DNA from: Butyrivibrio sp.
GTDB taxonomy: Bacteria > Bacillota > Clostridia > Lachnospirales > Lachnospiraceae
Length of the DNA: 64,000 nt
Assembly (NCBI GenBank): GCA_017446685.1
Contig: JAFSQI010000135.1
Location: 28,788-92,787 of the forward strand
Reading direction: 5' to 3'
Part shown: in pieces, positions 27,045-36,330 of the stretch
Layout: every line of letters starts with the position of its first letter
Position numbering within the stretch: the first letter of the stretch is position 1
Notes under the pieces: model-generated
The model's input: the letters and a program-made list of their open reading frames with translations, nothing else
Database searches by the model: none
What the model was told of the DNA's origin: nothing
Translations under genes and position numbers: made by a program

Positions 27045-27836
27045 TCAAATCTTTATAGTCATAATCTTTCTTCCAATTACATACGCACCGACAAAAATTG
27101 CAAGCACCACAAGCTTTACAACCACATTTGTAAATGTATTTGTTACTATGGTCATACTGCCGCCAAGACCGCTAAGCCCCAGAAAAACAACAAATGGCAT
27201 TATCATCATGACATTCAGTTCATTTTTTCCACCTGATATTGCCGTTTCGATATCCATCTGAACTGAAATTTTGTCGTTAATGATATCTCTTGTTGAACTG
27301 ATAATTCTGTTAATATTAGCACCCTGTCGGAAGCTTACCTCAAATACATCTGCAAAACTGCTTATGTCGTCAAGACCGCTTCTGTCAGCAAAGTTTCTAA
27401 GAAGATCCTCTATATTTATATTATTATGAAGTCCATCTGCAATGATCTGCGCTTCCTTTGAAATATCAGCATCCTCTCCATAAATGGATACAAGGTCAGA
27501 TAAGGCATCTTCAAATGCACCCTGAGTATTACGACCTGAAGTATAGGAGGTTGCCAGGGATTCAAGAAGTGACCTGAAATCATTTAAGAGCTTATTACTG
27601 CGCTTCTGACACAGGTAATTGTTGTACGGTTTCTGAAAACAGATACCTGCAATTACTCCTACAATGATTGAGAAAACAATTTCTCTGAAAAAAATCATAA
27701 TTGCTGCAAAAGCTATCGCAAACGCAATCAAAAATCCTGTTATCTTATCTTTTAAGGTCATGGTATAAACATGATAATCGGTTGCATCACCAAGGATGCC
27801 GGGTATAGGTTTATAAATGTTTTTTTCCTTTTTCAT
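27045..27836 (-). CDS. tadB: TadB-like pilus assembly membrane protein
   Basis: The 263-residue protein has a T2SSF-type region (FRSLLESLATSYTSGRNTQG, FADVFEVSFRQGANINRII) and membrane segments near ~32-70 and at the C terminus (~205-260). It pairs with TadC. Its start overlaps the tadA stop by four bases (ATGA), so it is translationally coupled. Confidence 0.87.
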   Translation of the reverse strand: MKKEKNIYKPIPGILGDATDYHVYTMTLKDKITGFLIAFAIAFAAIMIFFREIVFSIIVGVIAGICFQKPYNNYLCQKRSNKLLNDFRSLLESLATSYTSGRNTQGAFEDALSDLVSIYGEDADISKEAQIIADGLHNNINIEDLLRNFADRSGLDDISSFADVFEVSFRQGANINRIISSTRDIINDKISVQMDIETAISGGKNELNVMMIMPFVVFLGLSGLGGSMTIVTNTFTNVVVKLVVLAIFVGAYVIGRKIMTIKI

Positions 27837-29092
27837 ATCTCGCCCTGATATCCATATTGTCTAAGTTTAAACGTCTTCATCATCTTGTTGTCGGTTCTTA
27901 CAAGACTGCCTACTACATGCTTAACAGAAGTTCTCTCAGGATCCTCCTCAAAAACATATAGCGGATTTATGATAATTTCTTTTGTCTGCCTGTCATATCC
28001 AAGTACTTCACTTATTTCCATTGTTCTTCTGCTCTTATCCCTAAGCCTGGAAAGGTAAACAATAATATCAAGAGCAGAGCCAATCTGCTGTCTTATTGCT
28101 TCCAGAGGCATTCCTGATGTTCCCTGCAAAACCATGGTTTCAAGTCTGCTCATCATATCTTTAGTGGAGTTGCCGTGACCTGTAGAAAGAGAACCGTCAT
28201 GTCCTGTATTCATTGCCTGAAGCATATCAAGCGCCTCTCCTCCTCTTACCTCACCGACTATAATACGCTCAGGTCTCATTCGAAGTGCCGACTTGATAAG
28301 ATCCCTGATTGTTATGGCACCTGCACCTGAAGAGTTGGCATTTCTCGTTTCAAGGCTTACAAGATTCTCAACACCTTCTATCTGCAGCTCTGCTGAATCC
28401 TCTATAGTAATGACACGTTCATCCTTAGGGATAAAATTAGAAACTGCATTTAAAAAAGTAGTCTTTCCGGAACCCGTACCACCACATATGAAAATATTGT
28501 ATTTTGCCTTTACTAAAAGCTTTAATACATCGGCAATTTCTTCTGTGATAGAGCCGTAGGAAATGAGCCTTTCAATCGTCATGGGTTCTTTTCCGAATTT
28601 ACGTATTGTAATTATCGCACCTTTTAACGAAATAGGCGGGAGAACCACATTGACACGAGAGCCATCTTCAAGTCTTGTGTCAACTATCGGATTAGCCTGA
28701 TTTACTTCTCTGCCGGCTTTACCTACAATTCTCTGTACAATGTCTTCAAGCTTCTGTTCGCTTTCAAACTCTTCATTAAGCTTGGTAAGTCTTCCGCTTT
28801 TTTCTACGAAAATATCTTTTGGTCCATTAATCATTATCTCTGTGATAGAATCATCCGTCATAATCTGATCAAGAAGACCAAGACCACGAATTGAACTGAA
28901 CACTCTGTTTACTACTTCCGCTTTATCTGAAATAGTAAGATGATAATTCCGGGTTTCAAGAGCTCTCTTCATTCGCTCTTTAATATTCTCTTCCAGTTCT
29001 TCATCGGTCATATGGCTGATTTGTGAATTTCCTACCACATCTTCTCTTATTGCCTGGACAATTTCTGTAATGTCAACTTCATTCATCGGCAA
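27833..29092 (-). CDS. tadA: TadA/CpaF-like pilus assembly ATPase
   Basis: The 419-residue secretion ATPase has a helical N-terminal part and an ATPase core: Walker A ICGGTGSGKTTFLNA (~200-215), VITIEDSAELQ (Asp box), IIVGEVRGGEALDMLQAMN (Walker B) and STGHGNS (His box). It drives polymerisation of Flp. No secretin or outer-membrane partners are nearby, as expected in a Gram-positive. Confidence 0.95.
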   Translation of the reverse strand: MPMNEVDITEIVQAIREDVVGNSQISHMTDEELEENIKERMKRALETRNYHLTISDKAEVVNRVFSSIRGLGLLDQIMTDDSITEIMINGPKDIFVEKSGRLTKLNEEFESEQKLEDIVQRIVGKAGREVNQANPIVDTRLEDGSRVNVVLPPISLKGAIITIRKFGKEPMTIERLISYGSITEEIADVLKLLVKAKYNIFICGGTGSGKTTFLNAVSNFIPKDERVITIEDSAELQIEGVENLVSLETRNANSSGAGAITIRDLIKSALRMRPERIIVGEVRGGEALDMLQAMNTGHDGSLSTGHGNSTKDMMSRLETMVLQGTSGMPLEAIRQQIGSALDIIVYLSRLRDKSRRTMEISEVLGYDRQTKEIIINPLYVFEEDPERTSVKHVVGSLVRTDNKMMKTFKLRQYGYQGEI

Positions 29093-29113
29093 ACCTCAAA
29101 TATACTAATCTAT

Positions 29114-30172
29114 TTATGCAAGCTCATTAAAACACTCAATTCTGCCTGCAATATTCCATGTAATCTCTTTAGGATCCATGCCATCTATAAATGCAACCGC
29201 TCCAATATTTGGAATATCATTGTTGCTAATATCAATGGCCTTACCTTTTTCAACCTTATTATTAAAGATAACAAGCTTATCTGAATTACGTGTACGATCA
29301 ATTCCGTCAGTAGCTCCCAGTGCGCGGGCAATACGCTCAAGCCCGAGCTTACTTTTTTTAGTGCCGTCTGCTACAAGAACCATCTTATCAGCTTTGTTCA
29401 TAAGCTCTCTGCATCTTTCAGATAAATCAATCTTAAAATCCATCACAACATACTGATAATCCAATGAGGAAACAGCACTTAGAAATTCTCTGGTTTCATC
29501 TGCGGTTAGCTGGCTAAAATCAACCGGATTCTCACAACTTGAATAAAAATATACTTCTTCCTCAGTTTTGCTGACTGCACTCTGAAGCTTCATTGCCAAA
29601 TTTCTGTTCGTTGTTTTAAGAGCAAGGAGTATTTCTTCAAAACCATAGTTTCCACCTTTTCCAAGAAGAATACTTGTGTCTCCAAACTCTTCCATATTAA
29701 GAAACAGCACCTTGCGTCCCTGCCTTGCAAGATATAATGCAAAGGCTGTCGCTATGGTCGTTGCTCCCGCTCCGCCTGTTATAGATGAAAAAGAAATAAA
29801 TATAGTTCTGTTACTTCCTTTTTTTACATTAAATTCTTTTTTTCTTGAGCAATAATGGAGTATTTCCCGGTAAATAAGACTTGCCTTCTGATACTTGCCT
29901 ATAAAAATTACTCCATCATCCTTTTTAGAAGAATCAATATTCTGAACGAGCTTCATGATTAGCATATCAGGCCATTCAGAAACACTTCGCTCATCAAAGC
30001 TTTCATCTGCCAAAAGAACATCCATTACATGTGTATCAAGATATTTTTGAAGGAGCTCTAAACCCGAAAAGCTATATACTTCAACACTTTCTCCATAATG
30101 AGTTGTAAAATATGATGAAATCTTATTCGAATATTGAATGTCCTTTAAACACACTGCGACTCTGATTCTCAT
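29114..30172 (-). CDS. tadZ: TadZ/CpaE-like localisation protein
   Basis: The 352-residue protein has an N-terminal receiver-like region (1-~120; MDVLLADESF) and a C-terminal ParA/MinD-like domain (~125-352). The P-loop is degenerate: SSITGGAGATTIATAF lacks both lysines of the KGGxGKT motif, and the later VMDFKID and VADGTKKSKLGL are ParA-like. TadZ places the pilus machinery at the cell pole. The degenerate P-loop is partly typical for TadZ, but here the nucleotide-binding lysine is missing altogether. Confidence 0.8.
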   Translation of the reverse strand: MRIRVAVCLKDIQYSNKISSYFTTHYGESVEVYSFSGLELLQKYLDTHVMDVLLADESFDERSVSEWPDMLIMKLVQNIDSSKKDDGVIFIGKYQKASLIYREILHYCSRKKEFNVKKGSNRTIFISFSSITGGAGATTIATAFALYLARQGRKVLFLNMEEFGDTSILLGKGGNYGFEEILLALKTTNRNLAMKLQSAVSKTEEEVYFYSSCENPVDFSQLTADETREFLSAVSSLDYQYVVMDFKIDLSERCRELMNKADKMVLVADGTKKSKLGLERIARALGATDGIDRTRNSDKLVIFNNKVEKGKAIDISNNDIPNIGAVAFIDGMDPKEITWNIAGRIECFNELA

Positions 30173-30200
30173 GTTATCCTCTACATAGACTTTAATTCTG

Positions 30201-30227
30201 GTTACTGTTCAGTTTATGATCAGTAAC
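30201..30227. repeat. Palindromic repeat GTTACTG-N13-CRGTAAC, copy 2
   Basis: The arms GTTACTG and CAGTAAC, with an inner TCA/TGA pair, at the boundary between tadZ and the vWA-FHA gene. Same 27-base geometry as 20897-20923. Confidence 0.6.
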
Positions 30228-31888
30228 TATTCCTGAATTTTAATAACAAGTTCTGTACTTCCAAGCTTTATGATACTTCCGTCTTTTACTTCTGCTTTTT
30301 CGTTTACCTTATGACCATCACACAGCAACCCGTTTGTAGAATTGAGATCATATATATAAAATTTTCCATCTTCTCCCATTTCTACATAACAGTGCTGTCC
30401 GGATACCCGCTTATCATCAGGAAGTGAGTAGTCATTATATTTTTTATCCCTTCCAATTACTACTCTTCTTTCCAGACTAAATCTCTTTACATCAGAAGAA
30501 TCATTCTTTTTAATAATTGAAAGATAAACGTTTTTCCGTGCCTGCGCAAAATCTCTATCCTGATCTGATGATTCATCGCCCATTACGGTTTTGTCATCCG
30601 AATCATCCATTACTGTCCTGCCATCATCTTCAAACTGAGTTTTTAAATCTTCCTTTTCTTCAACAGGAACCACTATTTTATTAGCGGATGCTGATTTCTT
30701 TACTTCTTTTTTCTTGTTTTCCGTTTTCTTTGCTTTAGTCTTTGCTGTATCAGGAGTTTTCTTTTTCTTTTGAAGCAATAAAAGAATTATTCCTGCAAGA
30801 ATTATTACTAATGCCAAAACTAACTGTCCTGAAGAAACAGGAGAGCCTGTGCTCTTATTTTCATCAACATTTTCTTCAGAGCTCTCCGCAGTGGACTCTT
30901 CTTCCAAAGAGTTTGCCTTCTGAGCTGCTTCTTCCTCTGTTTTTTCTTCTGCTGCAGAAGCAACTTCCATAGCCTGTGCTGTTCCAAAGGGCATCTGGAC
31001 ATCTGCATGAAGCTCCTTATCTCCAATAGAAGAATGTGTTACAATTTTTAAACTTTTCGTACTTCCATCAAGCTGTTCAGCCTGAGGATAGACAGATATC
31101 TCAGTCAGCTTTCTATCCTTGGAAAGTCCTTGTACAACCTGCTCTGCAGTAGAATCGTCCAGATTGTAATACAAAGCACCTGTGCTTCTGGAAATTGCGA
31201 ACATATTCTTAAGGCGCTCTTCGTTATTCTTGTATTTGACACCTATGGAATAAACAGGGATATTGCTGCTATGAGCCAGCTCTGTAACTTCTGAAGGCTT
31301 TATTCCGATGCTCATATCATCAGCACCATCTGAGATAACAACAATTCTCGAATATGCTTCCTCATCATCTTCATAAAGATCTTTAAGCGCATAATAAACC
31401 AGATCAGTAAAATATGTGTCCTGATTATCATATCCGACTGAATTTAACATATCTGTGAGAGCTTCATAATCTGTAGTATAGTCAGATAAATAATGAATCT
31501 CTGTATCTATGGTAGCTATTCTGAATTCTTCACCTTCCAGGTGGTCTCCTATTGTCTCAGTTAAAATTTCACTGATTAAAGGACGGTATTTTTCCGTAAT
31601 TGAAAGGGAATTATCCAAAAGAAAAAGTGTACGTAAAGGAACTTCTCTGTCAGATATCGGCGAAACTTCAACTTTTTCAGCTTCAAATCTTCCAACCTGA
31701 CAATCTGCACTTTCTATTTTTTCATCATTTGAATCGATATAGATACTTACACTATCAGTTCCGGTATGGCACTGCATAATAGAGTATTCAGATGATGCAA
31801 AAGAAACACTTGCACCAAAAGAAATCGCACAAATAGACGTAATTATCCCTAGCGATAATTTGCACGCAGAAAACACACCCTTATACAT
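30227..31888 (-). CDS. Secreted-anchor vWA and FHA protein of the Tad locus
   Basis: The protein has a signal-like N terminus, a von Willebrand A domain (~90-270) with MIDAS residues LDNSLSI and ISDGADD, a Glu-rich linker, one membrane segment (~366-383) and a Lys-rich juxtamembrane stretch, then a C-terminal FHA domain (~487-563; RVSGQHCYVEMGED, NSTNGLLCDGHK). So the vWA part is outside and the FHA inside. The linker holds RTVMDDSDDKTVMGDE, two Thr-Val-Met words also found in the kinase at 36331. Start chosen at 31888 (GAAGGTG ribosome binding site) rather than 31918. First gene of the Tad operon. Confidence 0.85.
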   Translation of the reverse strand: MYKGVFSACKLSLGIITSICAISFGASVSFASSEYSIMQCHTGTDSVSIYIDSNDEKIESADCQVGRFEAEKVEVSPISDREVPLRTLFLLDNSLSITEKYRPLISEILTETIGDHLEGEEFRIATIDTEIHYLSDYTTDYEALTDMLNSVGYDNQDTYFTDLVYYALKDLYEDDEEAYSRIVVISDGADDMSIGIKPSEVTELAHSSNIPVYSIGVKYKNNEERLKNMFAISRSTGALYYNLDDSTAEQVVQGLSKDRKLTEISVYPQAEQLDGSTKSLKIVTHSSIGDKELHADVQMPFGTAQAMEVASAAEEKTEEEAAQKANSLEEESTAESSEENVDENKSTGSPVSSGQLVLALVIILAGIILLLLQKKKKTPDTAKTKAKKTENKKKEVKKSASANKIVVPVEEKEDLKTQFEDDGRTVMDDSDDKTVMGDESSDQDRDFAQARKNVYLSIIKKNDSSDVKRFSLERRVVIGRDKKYNDYSLPDDKRVSGQHCYVEMGEDGKFYIYDLNSTNGLLCDGHKVNEKAEVKDGSIIKLGSTELVIKIQE

Positions 31889-31948
31889 ATCAAACACCTT
31901 CACTCCCTTAAAAAGCATTACCTACACAGTTAATGCTGACACACTTAA

Positions 31949-31977
31949 ATTTTAACTACATATACATGTTATGTCAA
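31949..31977 (-). promoter_or_regulatory. Sigma-A-type promoter of the Tad locus
   Basis: Minus strand TTGACA, 17 bases, TAAAAT: a perfect -35 and good -10, about 60 bases before the vWA-FHA gene. The strongest promoter in the window. Confidence 0.75.
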
Positions 31978-32016
31978 TAAAAAATCCATGGTATTGTGTT
32001 ACAATTCAATCAACAG

Positions 32017-32046
32017 CCAGCATATATGAGTATACGTAAATGCTGG
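32017..32046. repeat. Inverted repeat CCAGCAT/ATGCTGG
   Basis: 7-base arms around a 16-base spacer, ~40 bases upstream of the Tad promoter. Could be an operator. The rest of the 31919-32280 gap holds the promoter, a second palindrome and a terminator; no further gene seen. Confidence 0.4.
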
Positions 32047-32171
32047 TTCTTATCGCCATTTGTCAGCCAATATTTCTTTTACAGACTTAACTATTTTATA
32101 GTATAATTTTTGTTCTTCTACCGTTGAATCATTCAGTATTTCATTACTCCTGCCTACACTGTTATTTTTTA

Positions 32172-32197
32172 TCGAATATCATAAATTTTATATTCGA
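32172..32197. repeat. Inverted repeat TCGAATAT/ATATTCGA
   Basis: Perfect 8-base arms with a 10-base AT-rich loop, between the LysM-gene terminator and the Tad promoter. No T run. Confidence 0.4.
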
Positions 32198-32211
32198 AAT
32201 ATTAAAAATTG

Positions 32212-32250
32212 AATAAACCATATAGGCAATAAATGCCTATATGGTTTATT
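32212..32250 (-). terminator. Long-stem terminator after the LysM protein gene
   Basis: Perfect 17-base arms beginning AATAAACCATATAGGCA with a 5-base loop, 30 bases after the gene stop. The stem is followed on the minus strand by CAATTTTTAAT. Unusually long and AT-rich for a terminator. Confidence 0.65.
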
Positions 32251-32280
32251 GACAGTGTGGCTATACAGCTTTAAGACTAA

Positions 32281-35200
32281 TCAATATAATATCTGCTGAT
32301 TAGGATATATTTTATTTGGATTGGCAATATTGTTCTTCTTAACAAGATAATCTACAGTAGTTCCAAGATTCCTTGCTATCTTGGAAAGTGTGTCTCTAGG
32401 CTGAACAACATAAACATTTCCTGTAGTTGCGTTCTGCTTTGCAAGCTGTGCTGCACTTGTATCATCTGTGCAAATGAGAGCAAAAGCATAACCATTAATG
32501 TTGATATCTGCTGTAATGGTCTCATCACTTGTATCTACATCAGTAAATACAAATGGCTGTCCGTTTGTTCCGATTCCTATAAGAGCAAATGTTCTTCCGC
32601 TCTTTTGGTACTCTTTACTTATGCTAAGAACAAGACGACCATTTTTGTTGTCATAGTTTATTCCACCATTAACTACAACATTGAAGGTTGAAATCTGCCT
32701 GTATCCTGCAGGAGTAGCAGCAGCAAATACAGCCTGAGCCTGAGGTCCCTGCACAGCATTTACTATCTTTGCATTGAGCATTGTAGTCTCGCCCTTTACA
32801 GTAGTTGTATTTCCTGTAGCACTCTTTAATGTTGCAGCAGCCTTTGATGTAGAAGCTGACGCTGAGCTATTTGAGCTTGAAGAGCTGCTCTGACTTGAAG
32901 AGCTGCTCTGACTTGATGAGCCTGAATTTGAGCCGTTTCCACTATTTCCATCAGAAGACTTACCTGAATCTCCTGATCCGTCAGCACCGGTTATATGATA
33001 GTTTTGAGCTGCTCTGTTAAACTTATCGCTGGCGTCACGGAACTCTACTGAAATTGTATGAGTGCCGTTTCCTTTAGCCAATGTCTGGGCAAAGATTGTA
33101 ATTCTGGTACTGCCTGACTCTGAATCATAATCTTTTCCCGGTGTAAGAAGCTGTCCATCAAGTATAACGCTTGATTTTACTGTAAATTCAGAATAAATTC
33201 CCTTTGAAACAAAAGTATATGCTTTTGTAGGATTGGAAGTAAAATCAGGAATCTTCTGAGTTACTTCGTAGTTTTCTGATGTTGATTCATCAACGTTTTT
33301 ATCAGTATTATCAAGTACCTTTATTGTAAATTCTTTGGTTACGCTATTAAACTCTGCACTGTTATCCATTCTGATAGAGAATGTATAATCGCCGGGAGTT
33401 GTAGGAACACCATATATTTCTCCGTTAGGATTAAGTGAAAGTCCGTCAGGAAGTGAACCTATAACTGTGTAACTTACCTGGTTCCACTTATATTTGTTGT
33501 TGTTCTGAATCATTGTAGCAAAGTGAACATACTTAACCGCATCAGGGATAGTTTCTGTAACAATTGTAGGATTACCGACAGTACCGGTAAGATTTATAAC
33601 TGCAATTGTTTTACCCTCAGATGTAAGTGTAAGTGTGCCTTTTAAGTCTGTACCATCCTTTACTTCTTTCTTAGTAGTAAGTCTGATTTTTGCAAGGTTG
33701 GCAAGTTCTCCGTAATTGGTAGTTTTTTCTGTTCCTGAATAAGCAGAAAGATCATGGTTTCCGCTAAGTGTCCAGTATTCATCAACAGCAAGTGTATCTG
33801 ACTCAAGGCTGGCGCCTACATTCTTAATTTCTGAAGATCCCATATTGATAACAAGAATTTCATGCTCATAGTCATGCCTGCCATCAATAATCACTTCTCT
33901 GTCAGCATGAATTACGCCATCTTCATCAACTGTATAATTTGCTTCTTCATCACCAAGGCTGTTGATGTAGAGTTTATAACCTGTTTTCTCAGCATTATTC
34001 TGCACAATCTGAAGCCAAATATTTTCCTGCATCTCTCCGTTCTCAGAGGCTGCTGTATACTGCTGGACTTTTCCATTTGAAAAATCTCTGTAATCTTTTC
34101 CGCTTTCAAGAGCAGTAGTACTTCCTGAAGCATAAAGCTTTACCCCGTTATATGTATAGAACGTAGGAGCTACATTTGTAAGATCAACTGCCTCATCTAC
34201 GATGATAGTTCTATAGTTGTAATCACCATAGGAATCCATCTGGGCATCTACAACATAGCAGTTTATACTGTTACCATCCGAATCTACAAGTCCATTAAAA
34301 GTTACATTTGTAGCACTGCTTAAATTTGACTTATTTGTTTCATTCAAAGTAGCTGTATATGTATACTTCTGGACTCCATTTCCATCAGGATCAGCGAAAA
34401 CTGTAAATACCTTTCCACTTAAATTACTTACAGTATATCCATCACCGTAACTACCCGTAAAAAGTTCACTCTTTATATCAGTAGCACCTGCTGCCTTAGC
34501 TGCATCTTCACTGTCATAGTTTCCTTCAAAAGCACTTACAACAGTTTCATTTTTATCTGTCCAATAATCAGAATCATTTTTTACTCTAAACAACAGTCTG
34601 AGCTTATATGTTCCATCTACCGGATAACCTTTATAAAGCCCCATCGTAGCTTTAGTTGCATTTTCACTTCTGGACCAACTGTTTGAATATGTTACATCAT
34701 TGCCACTCTCATTATACAAACCATAGGAATACACTTCGGCATCTGAGCCAGAGGCATTTGAACTTCTGTAAAGATATAAAGTTACAGGTAAGCACCCTGT
34801 AATATCTCCGGATGTATTCTTACTGACAAATGTAACAATTTGATCTGAATATCTTTCTATTGAGTATCCTGAAACAGTCAAATCTGCATTCAAAACCTGT
34901 GATGTAATATCTTTGCCTGATGAAACTGCCTCTGCAGCATCAGTATATTTTCCTTCATAAACGCTAAGCTGGGCAGGTGCATTAACCCCTGAGCCAAGTC
35001 CGAAGGTAATGGCAAATTTATCATCAGAGTTGTAATCATTTTCCGTATAATAAGTATAAAATCTTTTATTATCCTTATCATAGTCATAATACTCTGATTC
35101 TGCAATGTCCATTGAATTTCTTGTTCCATCACTACTGATTTTAACAACTGAAGGAACAAGCCAGTTTCTGGATGCAGTGACACTAATAGGAATTCTATAT

Positions 35201-36309
35201 CTTACGTTAGTTCCTGCAAGCTGATCAGCTTCTCCTACAATAAATTCCCATGTATTAGAACCGCCGCTGGAAGTATCATAACTAAGATTAAGGTCATCAC
35301 CATATTCACTGATAGTATACTGATCGTCATCAGAATATACCCTGTTCCATACAATGCTTCCGCCTGAAACTTCCTGACCTGCAAAAATAGTTGTAGATGA
35401 AACTTTAGTAAGTTCTACAGGTGTAAATCCTGTTAAATCAACAGTACTAAGATTCTGTTCTTTAAGAGGCTGAAGTGACATGGATCTGTTCATCATAAGA
35501 AGCATACCATTTGAAAAAGTCTTCTCCTCAGGATAAACTACAACATCTCTGTCTCCCACATGGAGAGTCAGACTGCTGTATCTTCCATTATTTACAGAAA
35601 CACCGATTGTATGACCTGCAACATCTACAGTACTGTCAGGTGTTGCAAACCACTCAGTCCATGTATCATCTCCAACCCTGAACTGAACTTCATAAGGGAA
35701 AAACGGGTTATCTTCTCCTATTTCAATTGTAAAACTTCCATCTTCTTCAAAATAGTCAGCTTCGGGTTCAAGATCCTTTGCTTCTTCCGGAACTATAGTA
35801 TATTCATAATTGCCGGTATTGTAGTAAACTGCATCATAATCAAGGCTTTCTTTTTTATCTTCTCCAAATAAATCTGACATTGAAAGTCCAAGTGTCTCAG
35901 ACTTTTGAATCTCGATTGAACTCCCTGATGATGCGCTATTTGATGCATCTTCATTTTCAACTAACTGTCCTGATGATGCATTATCTGACGCATCCTCATT
36001 TTCAACTGACTGTCCTGATGATGCATTATCTGACGCATCCTCGTTTTCAACTGACTTATCTGATGATGCACTGTCTGAAGCACTGCTTTTATCATTATTT
36101 GTATTGGTCAAAGAACTCCCACCGGATGATGCAGCACTTCCTTTATCATCTTCTGAAGCCGCAGATGAACTTCCTGCGCCGGAAGCTTCATCTATACTTT
36201 GGCTGGCTCCTGAGTTGTCAACTGGCTCTGTGGCTCCGACCATAACAGCCTGAGTCGGGTTCATTAGCGAAAGCGCCAGCACCATCGCCAAACCTTTCTT
36301 CCATCTCAT
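32281..36309 (-). CDS. Secreted repeat-rich LysM surface protein
   Basis: A protein of ~1340 residues. N terminus is a signal peptide (MRWKKGLAMVLALSLM), then a Ser/Asp/Glu-rich tether with four 15-residue tandem repeats (S-x-x-A-S-S-x-x-S/L-V-E-N-E-D-A type), beta-rich repeats without a recognised name (~150-880), a putative-Ig (He_PIG) segment (GSLPDGLSLNPNGEIYGVPT), a poly-Ser linker, a beta-sandwich-like domain, and a final LysM (YVVQPRDTLSKIARNLGTTV) at the very end. LysM binds peptidoglycan, so this is likely held to the wall. Start at 36309 has GGGAG 8 bases upstream. It is co-transcribed after the kinase. Confidence 0.75.
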   Translation of the reverse strand: MRWKKGLAMVLALSLMNPTQAVMVGATEPVDNSGASQSIDEASGAGSSSAASEDDKGSAASSGGSSLTNTNNDKSSASDSASSDKSVENEDASDNASSGQSVENEDASDNASSGQLVENEDASNSASSGSSIEIQKSETLGLSMSDLFGEDKKESLDYDAVYYNTGNYEYTIVPEEAKDLEPEADYFEEDGSFTIEIGEDNPFFPYEVQFRVGDDTWTEWFATPDSTVDVAGHTIGVSVNNGRYSSLTLHVGDRDVVVYPEEKTFSNGMLLMMNRSMSLQPLKEQNLSTVDLTGFTPVELTKVSSTTIFAGQEVSGGSIVWNRVYSDDDQYTISEYGDDLNLSYDTSSGGSNTWEFIVGEADQLAGTNVRYRIPISVTASRNWLVPSVVKISSDGTRNSMDIAESEYYDYDKDNKRFYTYYTENDYNSDDKFAITFGLGSGVNAPAQLSVYEGKYTDAAEAVSSGKDITSQVLNADLTVSGYSIERYSDQIVTFVSKNTSGDITGCLPVTLYLYRSSNASGSDAEVYSYGLYNESGNDVTYSNSWSRSENATKATMGLYKGYPVDGTYKLRLLFRVKNDSDYWTDKNETVVSAFEGNYDSEDAAKAAGATDIKSELFTGSYGDGYTVSNLSGKVFTVFADPDGNGVQKYTYTATLNETNKSNLSSATNVTFNGLVDSDGNSINCYVVDAQMDSYGDYNYRTIIVDEAVDLTNVAPTFYTYNGVKLYASGSTTALESGKDYRDFSNGKVQQYTAASENGEMQENIWLQIVQNNAEKTGYKLYINSLGDEEANYTVDEDGVIHADREVIIDGRHDYEHEILVINMGSSEIKNVGASLESDTLAVDEYWTLSGNHDLSAYSGTEKTTNYGELANLAKIRLTTKKEVKDGTDLKGTLTLTSEGKTIAVINLTGTVGNPTIVTETIPDAVKYVHFATMIQNNNKYKWNQVSYTVIGSLPDGLSLNPNGEIYGVPTTPGDYTFSIRMDNSAEFNSVTKEFTIKVLDNTDKNVDESTSENYEVTQKIPDFTSNPTKAYTFVSKGIYSEFTVKSSVILDGQLLTPGKDYDSESGSTRITIFAQTLAKGNGTHTISVEFRDASDKFNRAAQNYHITGADGSGDSGKSSDGNSGNGSNSGSSSQSSSSSQSSSSSSNSSASASTSKAAATLKSATGNTTTVKGETTMLNAKIVNAVQGPQAQAVFAAATPAGYRQISTFNVVVNGGINYDNKNGRLVLSISKEYQKSGRTFALIGIGTNGQPFVFTDVDTSDETITADININGYAFALICTDDTSAAQLAKQNATTGNVYVVQPRDTLSKIARNLGTTVDYLVKKNNIANPNKIYPNQQILY
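35899..36078 (-). repeat. Four tandem 45-base coding repeats
   Basis: Encode residues ~84-143 of the LysM protein, units SDSASSDKSVENEDA, SDNASSGQSVENEDA, SDNASSGQLVENEDA and SNSASSGSSIEIQKS. The two middle copies are nearly identical at DNA level, the sort of repeat that changes copy number by slippage. Confidence 0.8.
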
Positions 36310-36330
36310 ACTTTTTTCTCCCTTCACATA

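Noticed and set aside
35880-36245. Plus-strand 121-codon open frame across the repeat region
   Set aside because: It is the antisense shadow of the LysM protein's tandem repeats, with low-complexity content.
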